DNA from: JAEUSG01 sp964590225
GTDB taxonomy: Bacteria > Fibrobacterota > OXYB2-FULL-49-7 > JAEUSG01
NCBI GenBank assembly: GCA_964590225.1
Contig: CAZPWS010000009.1
Location: 13,916 to 77,915 of the forward strand
Direction: 5' to 3'
Length of the DNA: 64,000 nucleotides
This document shows positions 45,868 through 53,934 of the stretch, piece after piece. Position numbers and translations under genes: made by a program. Numbering within the stretch: the first letter of the stretch is position 1; each line of letters begins with the position of its first letter. The notes beneath the pieces are model-generated. The model was not told the DNA's origin. It worked only from the letters and a program-made list of their open reading frames with translations, and made no database searches.

Positions 45868-46943
45868 TAAGTTTTCCTCAAAATGGAACTGATTATACCC
45901 CCGCCAACAACTTCTTCACCGTTGTAGAGCACAACGGACTGACCTGGCGCAGCTCCTTCACTTGGTTCGACAAATCGCAGTCTCACACACTCCGGCAACA
46001 ACAGCTTTTCAATTACCACATCTCGCAACTCGCCCCTGTGTCGCAATCTTGCCTTAAAAGAGTCGCCTTCACCTGGCACAAGCCTGCAAAAAGTTGGGGA
46101 AACAATCTCCAACCCATTACAATATAATTCCTCTTTTGAACCCACTATCAGTGCATTTCGTTTTATATCGATATCAACCACAAAAGAGCGCTGCCCCAAG
46201 GGTCCAAGCCCTTTGCGCTGACCAATAGTGTACCTATGTAGCCCTTCATGCTCACCTATAACATCACCTGCCGTGTTATACATAAAACCTCGCGCAGCAG
46301 TAATCGCTGTTGTCTGCTCAAGAAAATCCCGATACTCTCCTCCATTAACAAAGCAGATATCCTGACTCTCCTGTTTGTCGTGAACAGGTAGCTGAAGCTC
46401 TTTTGCAATTTTTCGCGTATCAACTTTTGTCATTTCGCCAAGGGGAAAAATAACCCTGCAAATATTACTGCGGCTTAATTCGTACAAAAAATAGGATTGA
46501 TCCTTATTAACATCAACGCCCCTAAGGAGAGCTTTATTGACTATGCGTGCATAATGTCCCGTTGCAACAGCATCAAAACCCATCGACAAAGCAGTACGAA
46601 GTAAATGCCCGAACTTCAATACGGAGTTGCACATTATACATGGATTGGGAGTACGCCCCGATAAATACGAATCGACAAATGGATCAATAACTCCTTTTTT
46701 AAAAATTGAGCGGTAATCAAGAATCATGTGATTGATGCCGAGTTTATCCGCAACTTGCCTTGCATCGAATGCCGGACCAAATCCGCAACAACTTTTTAAC
46801 GAAGATGCGCCACCAGCCCCATCGTAAAGCCGCATGGTCACCCCTATAACCGAATAGCCCTGCTCAACAAGCAGAGCGGCAGCTACGGAGGAATCAACTC
46901 CACCGCTCATAGCCGCAAAAACTTTTTTATGTTCCATATTCAA
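45867..46943 (-). CDS. mnmA: tRNA-specific 2-thiouridylase
   Basis: MnmA thiolates U34 of Lys, Glu and Gln tRNAs. It shows the PP-loop AMSGGVDSSVAAALL, the catalytic Cys in NPCIMCN, the second Cys in ESQDICFVNGG and the YTIGQRKGLG motif in the central domain, over 358 residues. It needs sulfur from a desulfurase relay not encoded here. It lies 8 bp after bioB. Confidence 0.96.
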   Translation of the reverse strand: MNMEHKKVFAAMSGGVDSSVAAALLVEQGYSVIGVTMRLYDGAGGASSLKSCCGFGPAFDARQVADKLGINHMILDYRSIFKKGVIDPFVDSYLSGRTPNPCIMCNSVLKFGHLLRTALSMGFDAVATGHYARIVNKALLRGVDVNKDQSYFLYELSRSNICRVIFPLGEMTKVDTRKIAKELQLPVHDKQESQDICFVNGGEYRDFLEQTTAITAARGFMYNTAGDVIGEHEGLHRYTIGQRKGLGPLGQRSFVVDIDIKRNALIVGSKEELYCNGLEIVSPTFCRLVPGEGDSFKARLRHRGELRDVVIEKLLLPECVRLRFVEPSEGAAPGQSVVLYNGEEVVGGGIISSILRKT

Positions 46944-46951
46944 AAAAAAAT

Positions 46952-47941
46952 TCAGGACGCTTTCAGACCGCTGTCTTCAATCAGGCGGAGATCTGCTTCC
47001 ACGCTCCGTCCCCGAGTTGTGAGATAACCTCCAATCATCATACCTGAAGCGCCGGCAAAATGAATTAGCCCCTGTAAATCACCGAGCACCGTCTCACGCC
47101 CACCGCAAACCCGTATATTTGCCTTGGGATTGACTAACCTCGTCATAGCAACAATTTTAAGTGCTTCAAGCGATTTTATCGGTTTTTTGTTCCCTAATGG
47201 AGTTCCTTTTATCGGATTAAGAAAATTCAATGGTATCGAGCATATCTCCAGATCTTTAAGTGTTCTCGCAAATTCAACCCTCTGTTTTAAAGTCTCGCCA
47301 AGACCTAAAATACCACCGCAGCAGACCTCCATGCCGGCCTCCCTTGCAAGCTCCACTGTTTTAATCCTATCAGAAAACGAATGACTTCTGCAAATATGCT
47401 TGAAGAATGATGGCGCTGTTTCAATGTTATGATGATACACACTTACGCCAGCATCCTTCAACGCAAAGGCCGTCTCTTTTGACAAAATGCCAAGCGAAGC
47501 ATGTATAGCCTGTCCTTTACAGGTTATTTTTCGGATACTATCAAGTATTCTCCTAAACTCTACCGAATTAGCAGACACCACCCCCTTACCAGAAGATACA
47601 AGGCCGAGCCTGCTCCTCCACTTACCCATATTTGAGGCCATAGTTTTAATTTTTGCATGTTCGACAAGCGGATATACTTCAGCAGCCGTTTTGTATTTCG
47701 CTGACTGCGCACAGAACGAGCAGTCCTCACTGCATCTGCCAGACTTAATATTAATAATGGAACAGAGTTCTGACGAATTACGATAAAAGGCGCACTTTAC
47801 CCTAAACGCCTCTGCAAATACATCCATGATATCCGACTGTCCAGCATTAAGGACCGAGAGTGCCTTGCCGTCAGAAATTGTAGATTTGTTTATTGACTCT
47901 TCGGATAAACCTAAAAATGGCCTATTTTGGCAGCACTTCAT
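46952..47941 (-). CDS. bioB: Biotin synthase
   Basis: This radical SAM enzyme inserts sulfur into dethiobiotin, consuming its auxiliary [2Fe-2S] cluster. The SAM-cluster motif is C70-x3-C74-x2-C77 (CSEDCSFCAQS), followed by YHHNIETAPSFF and GILGLGET, and the length of 329 is normal. No other bio genes are nearby, so it is grouped by cluster or sulfur need rather than by pathway. It overlaps larE by 20 bp. Confidence 0.95.
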   Translation of the reverse strand: MKCCQNRPFLGLSEESINKSTISDGKALSVLNAGQSDIMDVFAEAFRVKCAFYRNSSELCSIINIKSGRCSEDCSFCAQSAKYKTAAEVYPLVEHAKIKTMASNMGKWRSRLGLVSSGKGVVSANSVEFRRILDSIRKITCKGQAIHASLGILSKETAFALKDAGVSVYHHNIETAPSFFKHICRSHSFSDRIKTVELAREAGMEVCCGGILGLGETLKQRVEFARTLKDLEICSIPLNFLNPIKGTPLGNKKPIKSLEALKIVAMTRLVNPKANIRVCGGRETVLGDLQGLIHFAGASGMMIGGYLTTRGRSVEADLRLIEDSGLKAS

Positions 47942-48734
47942 TCATACTCCCGGTGCGATACCCCTCAAGATCAAGCGAGATATAATTATAACCAAGCTTC
48001 TTGAATGCTTCGATAACGCTTTTTCTAAATTGTTTATTGAAAAACAGCTCCATATCTCTATTTGCTGTTTCGATACGAACAAGCGCGCCATGATCCCGTA
48101 CTCTAAAATGAGTTAGCCCATTATCCATAAGAAAGGCTTCCGCCAGTTCAACTCTCTTTAATTTTTCTGCCGTTATTGTGTCACCATACTGGAAACGGGA
48201 AGCGAGGCAGGCAAACGGCTGCTTACTCCAAGTCTGAAGCCCTATTCCTTTGGATAAAATCCGTATTTCTTCTTTTGTTAAACCAGCTTCCTTAAGCGGA
48301 CTCCTAATCTTAAGCTCCTCAAGGGCTTTCATGCCTGGCCTATAATCAGAAACATCATCTACATTTGATCCGTCAAGTACAATTGAAAAGCCTTTTACTT
48401 TAGAAAAAGCCGATAATTTTCCATATAATTCAAGCTTGCAATGATAACAGCGATCCACAGGATTATCTCGGAATGTCGGTGATTCAACTTCCCTTGTATC
48501 AAAGAAGTAATGCTTGACCCCCATAGCATTTGCGAGTTTTTCGCTTTCCTCTTTCTCCCGTGCTGGATATGATGGCGAAACTGCCGTAAAAAGAGCAACA
48601 TTATCTGCGCCAAGAACATCAACAGCAGTTCTTGCAAGAAAAGAACTGTCAACCCCGCCAGAAAAGGCTACTGCAACCTTTCCAAAGCCACGAACCATGG
48701 CAAGCAGCCTCTCATGCTTTTTATCAACACCCAT
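47922..48734 (-). CDS. larE: LarE-family ATP-dependent sulfur transferase
   Basis: The 270-residue PP-loop protein starts with AFSGGVDSSFLA and has the LarE motif WSKQPFACLASR, where C176 matches the sacrificial cysteine of Lactobacillus LarE. A CxxC pair (C96, C99 in DRCYHCK) is also present, which in some LarE proteins may hold a cluster. LarE makes the nickel-pincer cofactor with LarB and LarC, neither of which is in the window. Here it sits between rrf2 (TAAATG junction) and bioB, among sulfur genes, so a broader sulfur-transfer role is possible. Confidence 0.88.
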   Translation of the reverse strand: MGVDKKHERLLAMVRGFGKVAVAFSGGVDSSFLARTAVDVLGADNVALFTAVSPSYPAREKEESEKLANAMGVKHYFFDTREVESPTFRDNPVDRCYHCKLELYGKLSAFSKVKGFSIVLDGSNVDDVSDYRPGMKALEELKIRSPLKEAGLTKEEIRILSKGIGLQTWSKQPFACLASRFQYGDTITAEKLKRVELAEAFLMDNGLTHFRVRDHGALVRIETANRDMELFFNKQFRKSVIEAFKKLGYNYISLDLEGYRTGSMNEVLPK

Positions 48735-49148
48735 TTATGCTTCCTTTTTGCTTCTATTAAGTAGATCGGCAAGAGTGACGCCCTTTAGAAACGAGGTAAT
48801 TACATCATCAAGTTCATGCCAAAGGGGTCTTGTAGGACAATTTTCCTTCCGTGTGCACCTCTTTCCATTACTTTTAAGGCAATCCATTAGCGTAAGCTCA
48901 TCGCCCATCGCAATTAGAATATCGTAGGCCGATATTGCAGAAGCCGGTCTCGATAAGGCATAGCCGCCGGAAGGGCCTCTTTTACCCTTAACAAGCCCCT
49001 GTTTTGTTAAATACGAAAAGATAGCTTCAAGATATTTCGCAGAGACATCCTCTTCTTTGGAAATCATCTTGATACTGCCACTGCCACCACTACTCGCAAG
49101 TGCTAACATCGACCTTATTGCATACCTTCCTTTTGTTGATATTTTCAT
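48735..49148 (-). CDS. Rrf2-family transcription regulator, IscR-like
   Basis: This 137-residue winged-helix regulator starts MKISTKGRYAIRSMLALA and has the recognition region GLVKGKRGPSGGYAL. Three cysteines, C90, C98 and C104, are spaced as in IscR (C-x7-C-x5-C), so an Fe-S cluster is expected. It heads the operon larE-bioB-mnmA-nadA-cysE and probably controls it and itself, sensing Fe-S or sulfur status. An inverted repeat overlaps its likely transcription start. Confidence 0.93.
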   Translation of the reverse strand: MKISTKGRYAIRSMLALASSGGSGSIKMISKEEDVSAKYLEAIFSYLTKQGLVKGKRGPSGGYALSRPASAISAYDILIAMGDELTLMDCLKSNGKRCTRKENCPTRPLWHELDDVITSFLKGVTLADLLNRSKKEA

Positions 49149-49159
49149 AGCAATTTTTT

Positions 49160-49176
49160 CCTATCTATTTTGTAGG
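49160..49176. promoter_or_regulatory. Inverted repeat CCTA-N9-TAGG, candidate Rrf2 operator
   Basis: The repeat lies directly downstream of the likely -10 box and over the expected transcription start of the rrf2 operon. Arms are only 4 bp and do not match the E. coli IscR site that I recall, so binding is inferred from position. Confidence 0.4.
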
Positions 49177-49205
49177 TATATAATTTTTATAAAGCAAATT
49201 TTCAA
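49177..49205 (-). promoter_or_regulatory. Candidate promoter of the rrf2-larE-bioB-mnmA-nadA-cysE operon
   Basis: On the reverse strand TTGAAA (49205-49200) and TATATA (49182-49177) have an ideal 17-bp spacer, 28 bp before the rrf2 start codon. Confidence 0.5.
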
Positions 49206-49226
49206 TCTATTTTTAGTTGACAATAA

Positions 49227-49610
49227 TCACAACAAGAGCATATAGGCTATCAAAAAGGCTACAATAATAACGGCAACTGCAAGCAGAATAATTCTCGTGC
49301 GCCGCTTTTTATCTTTATATATGTCAAAATCGGTCTTTTCAACAGAAACGCTAAGCGTATCCGCATCAGCAACCTTTTCCTCGTTATAAATTTCGTTTCG
49401 CAGCCTTGTTTGCGGAATACTCCAACTGTCGGTTTCCTCACCCTTAAGCGCATCCGCAAATCTCGCAACTGCCGCTGTCTCTCTTTCAGTCAACGGGGGC
49501 TCTTTTTCCTCTCGCCCCTCCAAAAGGGCGATTTTATCTCTGACAGGGATCCAGTGCCCTTCATGCTCAACAAGTCCACGAAGTATCCGTTTACGATCCA
49601 TATCGGTCAT
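49227..49610 (-). CDS. Small C-terminally anchored protein of unknown function
   Basis: The 127-residue protein is charged and probably cytoplasmic over 1-104, with one C-terminal transmembrane helix (about 106-126, RIILLAVAVIIVAFLIAYML). HEGHWIPVRDKIALLEG near the start is the only conspicuous segment. It overlaps the preceding gene by 4 bp, so the two are expressed together. I do not recognise a family. Confidence 0.65.
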   Translation of the reverse strand: MTDMDRKRILRGLVEHEGHWIPVRDKIALLEGREEKEPPLTERETAAVARFADALKGEETDSWSIPQTRLRNEIYNEEKVADADTLSVSVEKTDFDIYKDKKRRTRIILLAVAVIIVAFLIAYMLLL

Positions 49611-50239
49611 TTATTACCACCTGCAGAAGGAATTCTGCCGCTTTTTACCATTATTTTATCAATATAAAGCCTAACCTCTTCATTAACCACAGGTGCACGC
49701 TTAATTACTTTAAGCGCCGCATCGATATCGCCACGGGAAAGAGCCGCGTCAACTTCAAGAAAAACAGCCCTATTATCCTTGCCAGAAAGCCTATGTGCTT
49801 TTACCATACGCCTCTCAAAAAGCTGCTTATCTCCGTTCTTAAAAGCTTCTCTTGCCGCCGAAAGCGTTTCGTTAAACTCCATTCTTTTCTCAAGACTCCA
49901 CACCTTGTAACCTACGAAAAACGAGAACAAAAGGGATAGAATCGCAACAAAAAAAACAAGCACACCTCTTTTGGGGTGTTGACTCCGCATGGCCAGAACC
50001 TCCCTCTGATCATTGGGAGAATCTACATCATTTTTTAGTGGAACTTCTGCTTTTTTAAGCTTTTGATTTTCATATTCTTCGATATGAACGGCCGCATATT
50101 CTGCTTCCTTTGAGAGTGGAAAAATATTTCTGAGGTTGGTAAAAATCGCGACAGCCTCATCTACCCTTCCACTCAATTTAGCATCCCACGCTTGCGCGTA
50201 CATTTTAAGCGAAACTACTTCGTCCGAAATTTCTTCCAT
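49607..50239 (-). CDS. Single-pass membrane protein with TPR-like halves
   Basis: The 210-residue protein has a helical, TPR-like cytoplasmic start (YAQAWDAKLSGRVDEAVAIF), a transmembrane helix at about 93-112 and a second TPR-like part (ALSRGDIDAALKVIKRAP). It is probably a scaffold with the next gene, whose start it overlaps by 4 bp. No enzyme motif was seen. It is divergent from the 51-residue gene at 50278. Confidence 0.65.
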   Translation of the reverse strand: MEEISDEVVSLKMYAQAWDAKLSGRVDEAVAIFTNLRNIFPLSKEAEYAAVHIEEYENQKLKKAEVPLKNDVDSPNDQREVLAMRSQHPKRGVLVFFVAILSLLFSFFVGYKVWSLEKRMEFNETLSAAREAFKNGDKQLFERRMVKAHRLSGKDNRAVFLEVDAALSRGDIDAALKVIKRAPVVNEEVRLYIDKIMVKSGRIPSAGGNK

Positions 50240-50249
50240 ATGCTCTATA

Positions 50250-50272
50250 ATTTATATTTATTTAATATAAAT
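50250..50272. repeat. Perfect 9-bp AT-only inverted repeat in a divergent promoter gap
   Basis: ATTTATATT and AATATAAAT flank 5 bases in the 38-bp gap between two divergent starts. A TATAAT at 50246-50251 overlaps it. It may be paired -10 elements or an operator. Confidence 0.6.
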
Positions 50273-50277
50273 AAGTT

Positions 50278-50433
50278 ATGAAACTCATCTATCTTTTGCT
50301 TTTTCTTGTTGGTCTCTCAATGGTCATTACTGTCCTTCGTTTGCCCAGTTCCTTCTCTGACAATGAAGAAAAGAGGCGCTTATTCAGGAAAAAAAAGCGG
50401 CAGGAGGAGAAGGATTCTGTTTTTAAAACCTGA
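50278..50433 (+). CDS. 51-residue membrane protein upstream of ligA
   Basis: An ATG at 50278 opens a 51-codon frame: one transmembrane helix (MKLIYLLLFLVGLSMVITVL), then a strongly basic tail (EEKRRLFRKKKRQEEK). Its stop overlaps the ligA start codon as TGATG, and its 3' end carries the AGGAGGAGA ribosome site for ligA. These two facts support real translation and coupling. I do not recognise the protein. The antisense frame over it is much less convincing. Confidence 0.6.
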   Translation: MKLIYLLLFLVGLSMVITVLRLPSSFSDNEEKRRLFRKKKRQEEKDSVFKT

Positions 50434-52412
50434 TGGACGATATACTTAAACGCATCGAAGAGCTCCGTAAACTTATTCGCCATCACGACCGACTCTACTA
50501 TGGGCTTGCTCAACCCGAAATTTCAGACTACGACTACGATCAGCTTTACTCTGAATTGAAACAGCTGATTGAGAAGAACCCAAAATACAGCACAAGTGAC
50601 TGCCCAACTGCACGGGTAGGTTCTGATCTTAGCAACAACTTTGCCAAGGTTCCCCATGCTTCCCCTATGCTAAGCATAGATAATGGATATGAAGAGAACG
50701 ACATTAAAGCCTTTTGTGAAAGAATTAGCAAAGCGCTGCCCAATAGAATCATCAACTACACTGTTGAAGCAAAAATCGACGGAATAGCCTGCTCGCTGAT
50801 TTATGAAAAAGGGCGGCTTATTCTTGCTAAAACGAGAGGTGACGGCATAATTGGCGACGATATTACCGCCAACATCAAAACAATAAAATCAATTCCGCTT
50901 GTTCTCACTACAGACGATTCGCTTGAAGTTCGCGGTGAAGTCTATATGCCATACAATATACTTCACAGAATTAATGATGAACTTATGGCCGACGGCGAGA
51001 AACCACTTGCCAATCCAAGAAATGGCGCAGCCGGTGCCCTTAAACTTAAAAACCCCAAAGAATGCGCCGCCAAAGCTCTTTCGTTTATTGCCTACTACGC
51101 AAACAGCCACAAAATGACAATAAGCCACAATTCAAATATGGACGAACTAAAAAGTTTAGGTTTTCCGATAAACCCCTTCTTTCGAAAATGTTCCTCCATA
51201 GCCGAAATAATGGCCGCTATATCTTATTTGCAAATCAGCAAGGAGTCGTTCCCGTTTGATATTGATGGCGCCGTAATAAAAGTTGACGACATCGCATACC
51301 AGAATGAGCTTGGCGCTACACAAAAGAGCCCCCGATGGGCAATAGCTTACAAATATCCTCCTGAAAAAAAAGAGACCAAACTTATTTCTGTTATTAATCA
51401 AGTTGGGCGTACAGGTGTAATTACTCCGGTTGCGGAAGTTGAACCAGTGCAACTTTCCGGCACAACAGTTTCAAGAGCTACGCTCCATAATTACGACGAA
51501 ATAGCCCGCCTTGATCTTCACTTTGGAGATACAGTAATGATTGAAAAGAGCGGTGAAATAATACCAAAAATTCTTGGGGTGAACAAAGATAAAAGAGCTG
51601 CCACCGCAAAACCTGTTCTTCCACCGGAATACTGTCCCGAAAATGGCTGCGGTTTTAAGCTAATAAAGGACACAGAAGAAGTTGCGCTTAAGTGTACAAA
51701 TCCGGAATGTCCAGCGCAAATCAAAAGGTCAATAGAACATTTTGTATCACGAAATGGCATGAATATCGCATCAATAGGCCCTTCGCTTGTTGAACTACTT
51801 TATAAAAATGGTCTTGTAAAAAACTTTGCAAGCCTTTTTTCTCTTACTCATCATGATATATTAACCATAGACAGGATGGGTAATAAGTCGGCAGAAAATA
51901 TTATTGGCGCTCTTTCAGAGGCCAAGAAACAGCCAATGCCCAGACTTCTTTTCGCTCTTGGAATACCGCATCTTGGCACTGCGGCAGCCAAACTTCTGTC
52001 TAAGGAACTTTCCTCAATAAGCGAATTAATAACCCTGTCCGCGGATAAGATAGAGGAATTAAAGAACATACTTGGTGAAGTACAATTAAACAGTCTTATC
52101 CGCTGGACAAACAATGCGCAAAATAGAGAAATTATTGAAAAACTAATCAGCTATGGAGTCAATCCTATCGGAGAAAAAGGACAAAAAAGTTCAACCGGTA
52201 AACTTGCAGGTAAATCCGTAGTAATAACAGGTACTCTAAAATCGTTAACAAGAGAAGAGGCAACTCTTAAGGTTGAAGATATGGGCGGCAAGGTGGTTTC
52301 GGCAGTTTCAAAAAAAACTGATCTTGTTATCGCTGGCGATAACGCAGGTTCCAAACTTGATAAAGCAAATAAATTAGGCATTAAAGTTGTCGGTGAAGAG
52401 ATTTTATTATGA
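50433..52412 (+). CDS. ligA: NAD+-dependent DNA ligase
   Basis: This enzyme seals nicks in replication and repair. The 659-residue chain has the Ia domain with HHDRLYYGLAQPEISDYDYD, the adenylation Lys in AKIDG (K114), the OB fold, a zinc finger with four Cys (CPENGCGF and CTNPECP), helix-hairpin-helix repeats and a C-terminal BRCT domain (LAGKSVVITGTL). Nothing is missing. It is coupled to the small upstream gene. Confidence 0.97.
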   Translation: MDDILKRIEELRKLIRHHDRLYYGLAQPEISDYDYDQLYSELKQLIEKNPKYSTSDCPTARVGSDLSNNFAKVPHASPMLSIDNGYEENDIKAFCERISKALPNRIINYTVEAKIDGIACSLIYEKGRLILAKTRGDGIIGDDITANIKTIKSIPLVLTTDDSLEVRGEVYMPYNILHRINDELMADGEKPLANPRNGAAGALKLKNPKECAAKALSFIAYYANSHKMTISHNSNMDELKSLGFPINPFFRKCSSIAEIMAAISYLQISKESFPFDIDGAVIKVDDIAYQNELGATQKSPRWAIAYKYPPEKKETKLISVINQVGRTGVITPVAEVEPVQLSGTTVSRATLHNYDEIARLDLHFGDTVMIEKSGEIIPKILGVNKDKRAATAKPVLPPEYCPENGCGFKLIKDTEEVALKCTNPECPAQIKRSIEHFVSRNGMNIASIGPSLVELLYKNGLVKNFASLFSLTHHDILTIDRMGNKSAENIIGALSEAKKQPMPRLLFALGIPHLGTAAAKLLSKELSSISELITLSADKIEELKNILGEVQLNSLIRWTNNAQNREIIEKLISYGVNPIGEKGQKSSTGKLAGKSVVITGTLKSLTREEATLKVEDMGGKVVSAVSKKTDLVIAGDNAGSKLDKANKLGIKVVGEEILL

Positions 52413-52458
52413 TAGATTGTCTTGCGACAGCAACTGATAAATTGATAGTTTTCTAAAC

Positions 52459-53934
52459 ATGATAAAGTTGATAATAGTTGCTGAAAATGATGAATTTAGG
52501 AATAATGCCATTGACATTCTAAAACCTTTCTCCGAAGATCCATTCATCCCTTTTTCAATTTACGGAACAAACAGCTATGCTGATGCACTTAGTATTCATA
52601 AGGATAATCCATTTGATTTATTTTTTATTGATATTGATATGCAAAACGCTAAAGGTATCGAATTGGTTCAACAATTAAAACTAAACGCAACTGAATGTGA
52701 AGCGGTCATATTATCCAAAGAGCAAAGTTTTGATAATGTCACAACATGCATGCGGCTTGGAGCTTCAGACTATCTTCTTATGCCGATAAAGCAAGCCGAA
52801 TTTGTAATAACAGTTATCAAAATGGTAAATAGTATTGACAGCAAAATAAGCAGGCAAGAACATTTTAAGAGCGTAGAAAACGAACTTGACAACAAAAGTA
52901 AAACCCTATCTTTCCTATCAGATATTACAGAGAAAGAGAGACATCGTGTCACTGTTCTCATCGATGCCATCGACGAAGCAGTGATTGCAATTGACACCAA
53001 TGGACTTCTTATAACGGCAAATCGTAGGGCTGGAGAATTATTCGACCCAAAGCTCATAAGTGGTATTGGACTTTCCATCAAAAATTGTATTGAGTGCAAG
53101 CCACTTTTTGAAATTATTGAAAAGAATTATCTAAAGGTCGAGAGTAAATTTATGCATAACAATCGATATCTTTGCGCCAAACCATTTCAGATTCATGCGG
53201 ATTCAACCGATGTTGTAGTTGGGCACCTTTTTATGATAACTGATGAAACAGAGACGCATGCTAACAATTTTGTGAGAGAAACAATGTTATCAGCTATGGC
53301 TCATGAACTTCGGACTCCTCTTACTGCACTTCGTAACTATTTGTTCGTTTCAAGAAGTTTATTTACAGAGGCTAAAAACGAAATGGTTGAAAACATGGAA
53401 TTGTCAATAGATGTCATAGCACACCAGATTGATAAACTACTTCGCATAGCGCAATTTAGTGATACGGCACTCACTCCACATATCGAGAAAATCAATTTAC
53501 ATAAACTTTTGATAGAAGCCAAAACCAAGACTAGTGCTAAGAATAAAAACAATGTAAAAATTATTACGAACTTATCGAAGGCCCCATGCGAAATTAATAG
53601 TGACTATTATCTTCTAATGACTGCGATTGACTGTTTGTTAGATAATAGTCTTAAATTTTCCAGCATGAATGGAACAATTACTATTGACACGACTATCAGC
53701 TCTGGAATCTTACAAATCAAAGTTGCTGACGATGGGCAACTAATTCCTCCGCATATTGTACCTCTACTATTTATTGGTCCCATACAGGGTGAAAAATATG
53801 ATACAAGAATACACTCGGGGATGGGTACAGGATTATACGCTGTAAAAAAGATTACGGATAAGCTTGGTGGTATAGTGTGCTACAAACCAAACGCAGGGAA
53901 GGGATGTATATTTACAATAGAGGTGCCATGTTAA
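52459..53934 (+). CDS. Histidine kinase with N-terminal receiver and PAS domain
   Basis: Domain order is receiver (1-125), PAS (about 165-275), HisKA (phospho-His H282 in AHELRTPL) and HATPase (DNSLKFS, ADDGQ and GMGTGLYAVKKI). There are no membrane segments. The receiver keeps the phospho-Asp D58 but has Met in place of the conserved Lys (LLMPI), so its switch may be altered. A receiver placed before a kinase can make the kinase respond to another kinase. It overlaps the next kinase gene by 7 bp. Confidence 0.88.
   Translation: MIKLIIVAENDEFRNNAIDILKPFSEDPFIPFSIYGTNSYADALSIHKDNPFDLFFIDIDMQNAKGIELVQQLKLNATECEAVILSKEQSFDNVTTCMRLGASDYLLMPIKQAEFVITVIKMVNSIDSKISRQEHFKSVENELDNKSKTLSFLSDITEKERHRVTVLIDAIDEAVIAIDTNGLLITANRRAGELFDPKLISGIGLSIKNCIECKPLFEIIEKNYLKVESKFMHNNRYLCAKPFQIHADSTDVVVGHLFMITDETETHANNFVRETMLSAMAHELRTPLTALRNYLFVSRSLFTEAKNEMVENMELSIDVIAHQIDKLLRIAQFSDTALTPHIEKINLHKLLIEAKTKTSAKNKNNVKIITNLSKAPCEINSDYYLLMTAIDCLLDNSLKFSSMNGTITIDTTISSGILQIKVADDGQLIPPHIVPLLFIGPIQGEKYDTRIHSGMGTGLYAVKKITDKLGGIVCYKPNAGKGCIFTIEVPC

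Noticed and set aside
50289..50513. 74-codon minus-strand frame over the ligA start
   Set aside because: The plus-strand 51-codon frame has a membrane helix, the ligA ribosome site and a TGATG junction; the minus frame has none of these.
52413..52458. Small TGTC-TTGC-GACA hairpin after ligA as a terminator
   Set aside because: The stem is only four pairs and no T run follows.
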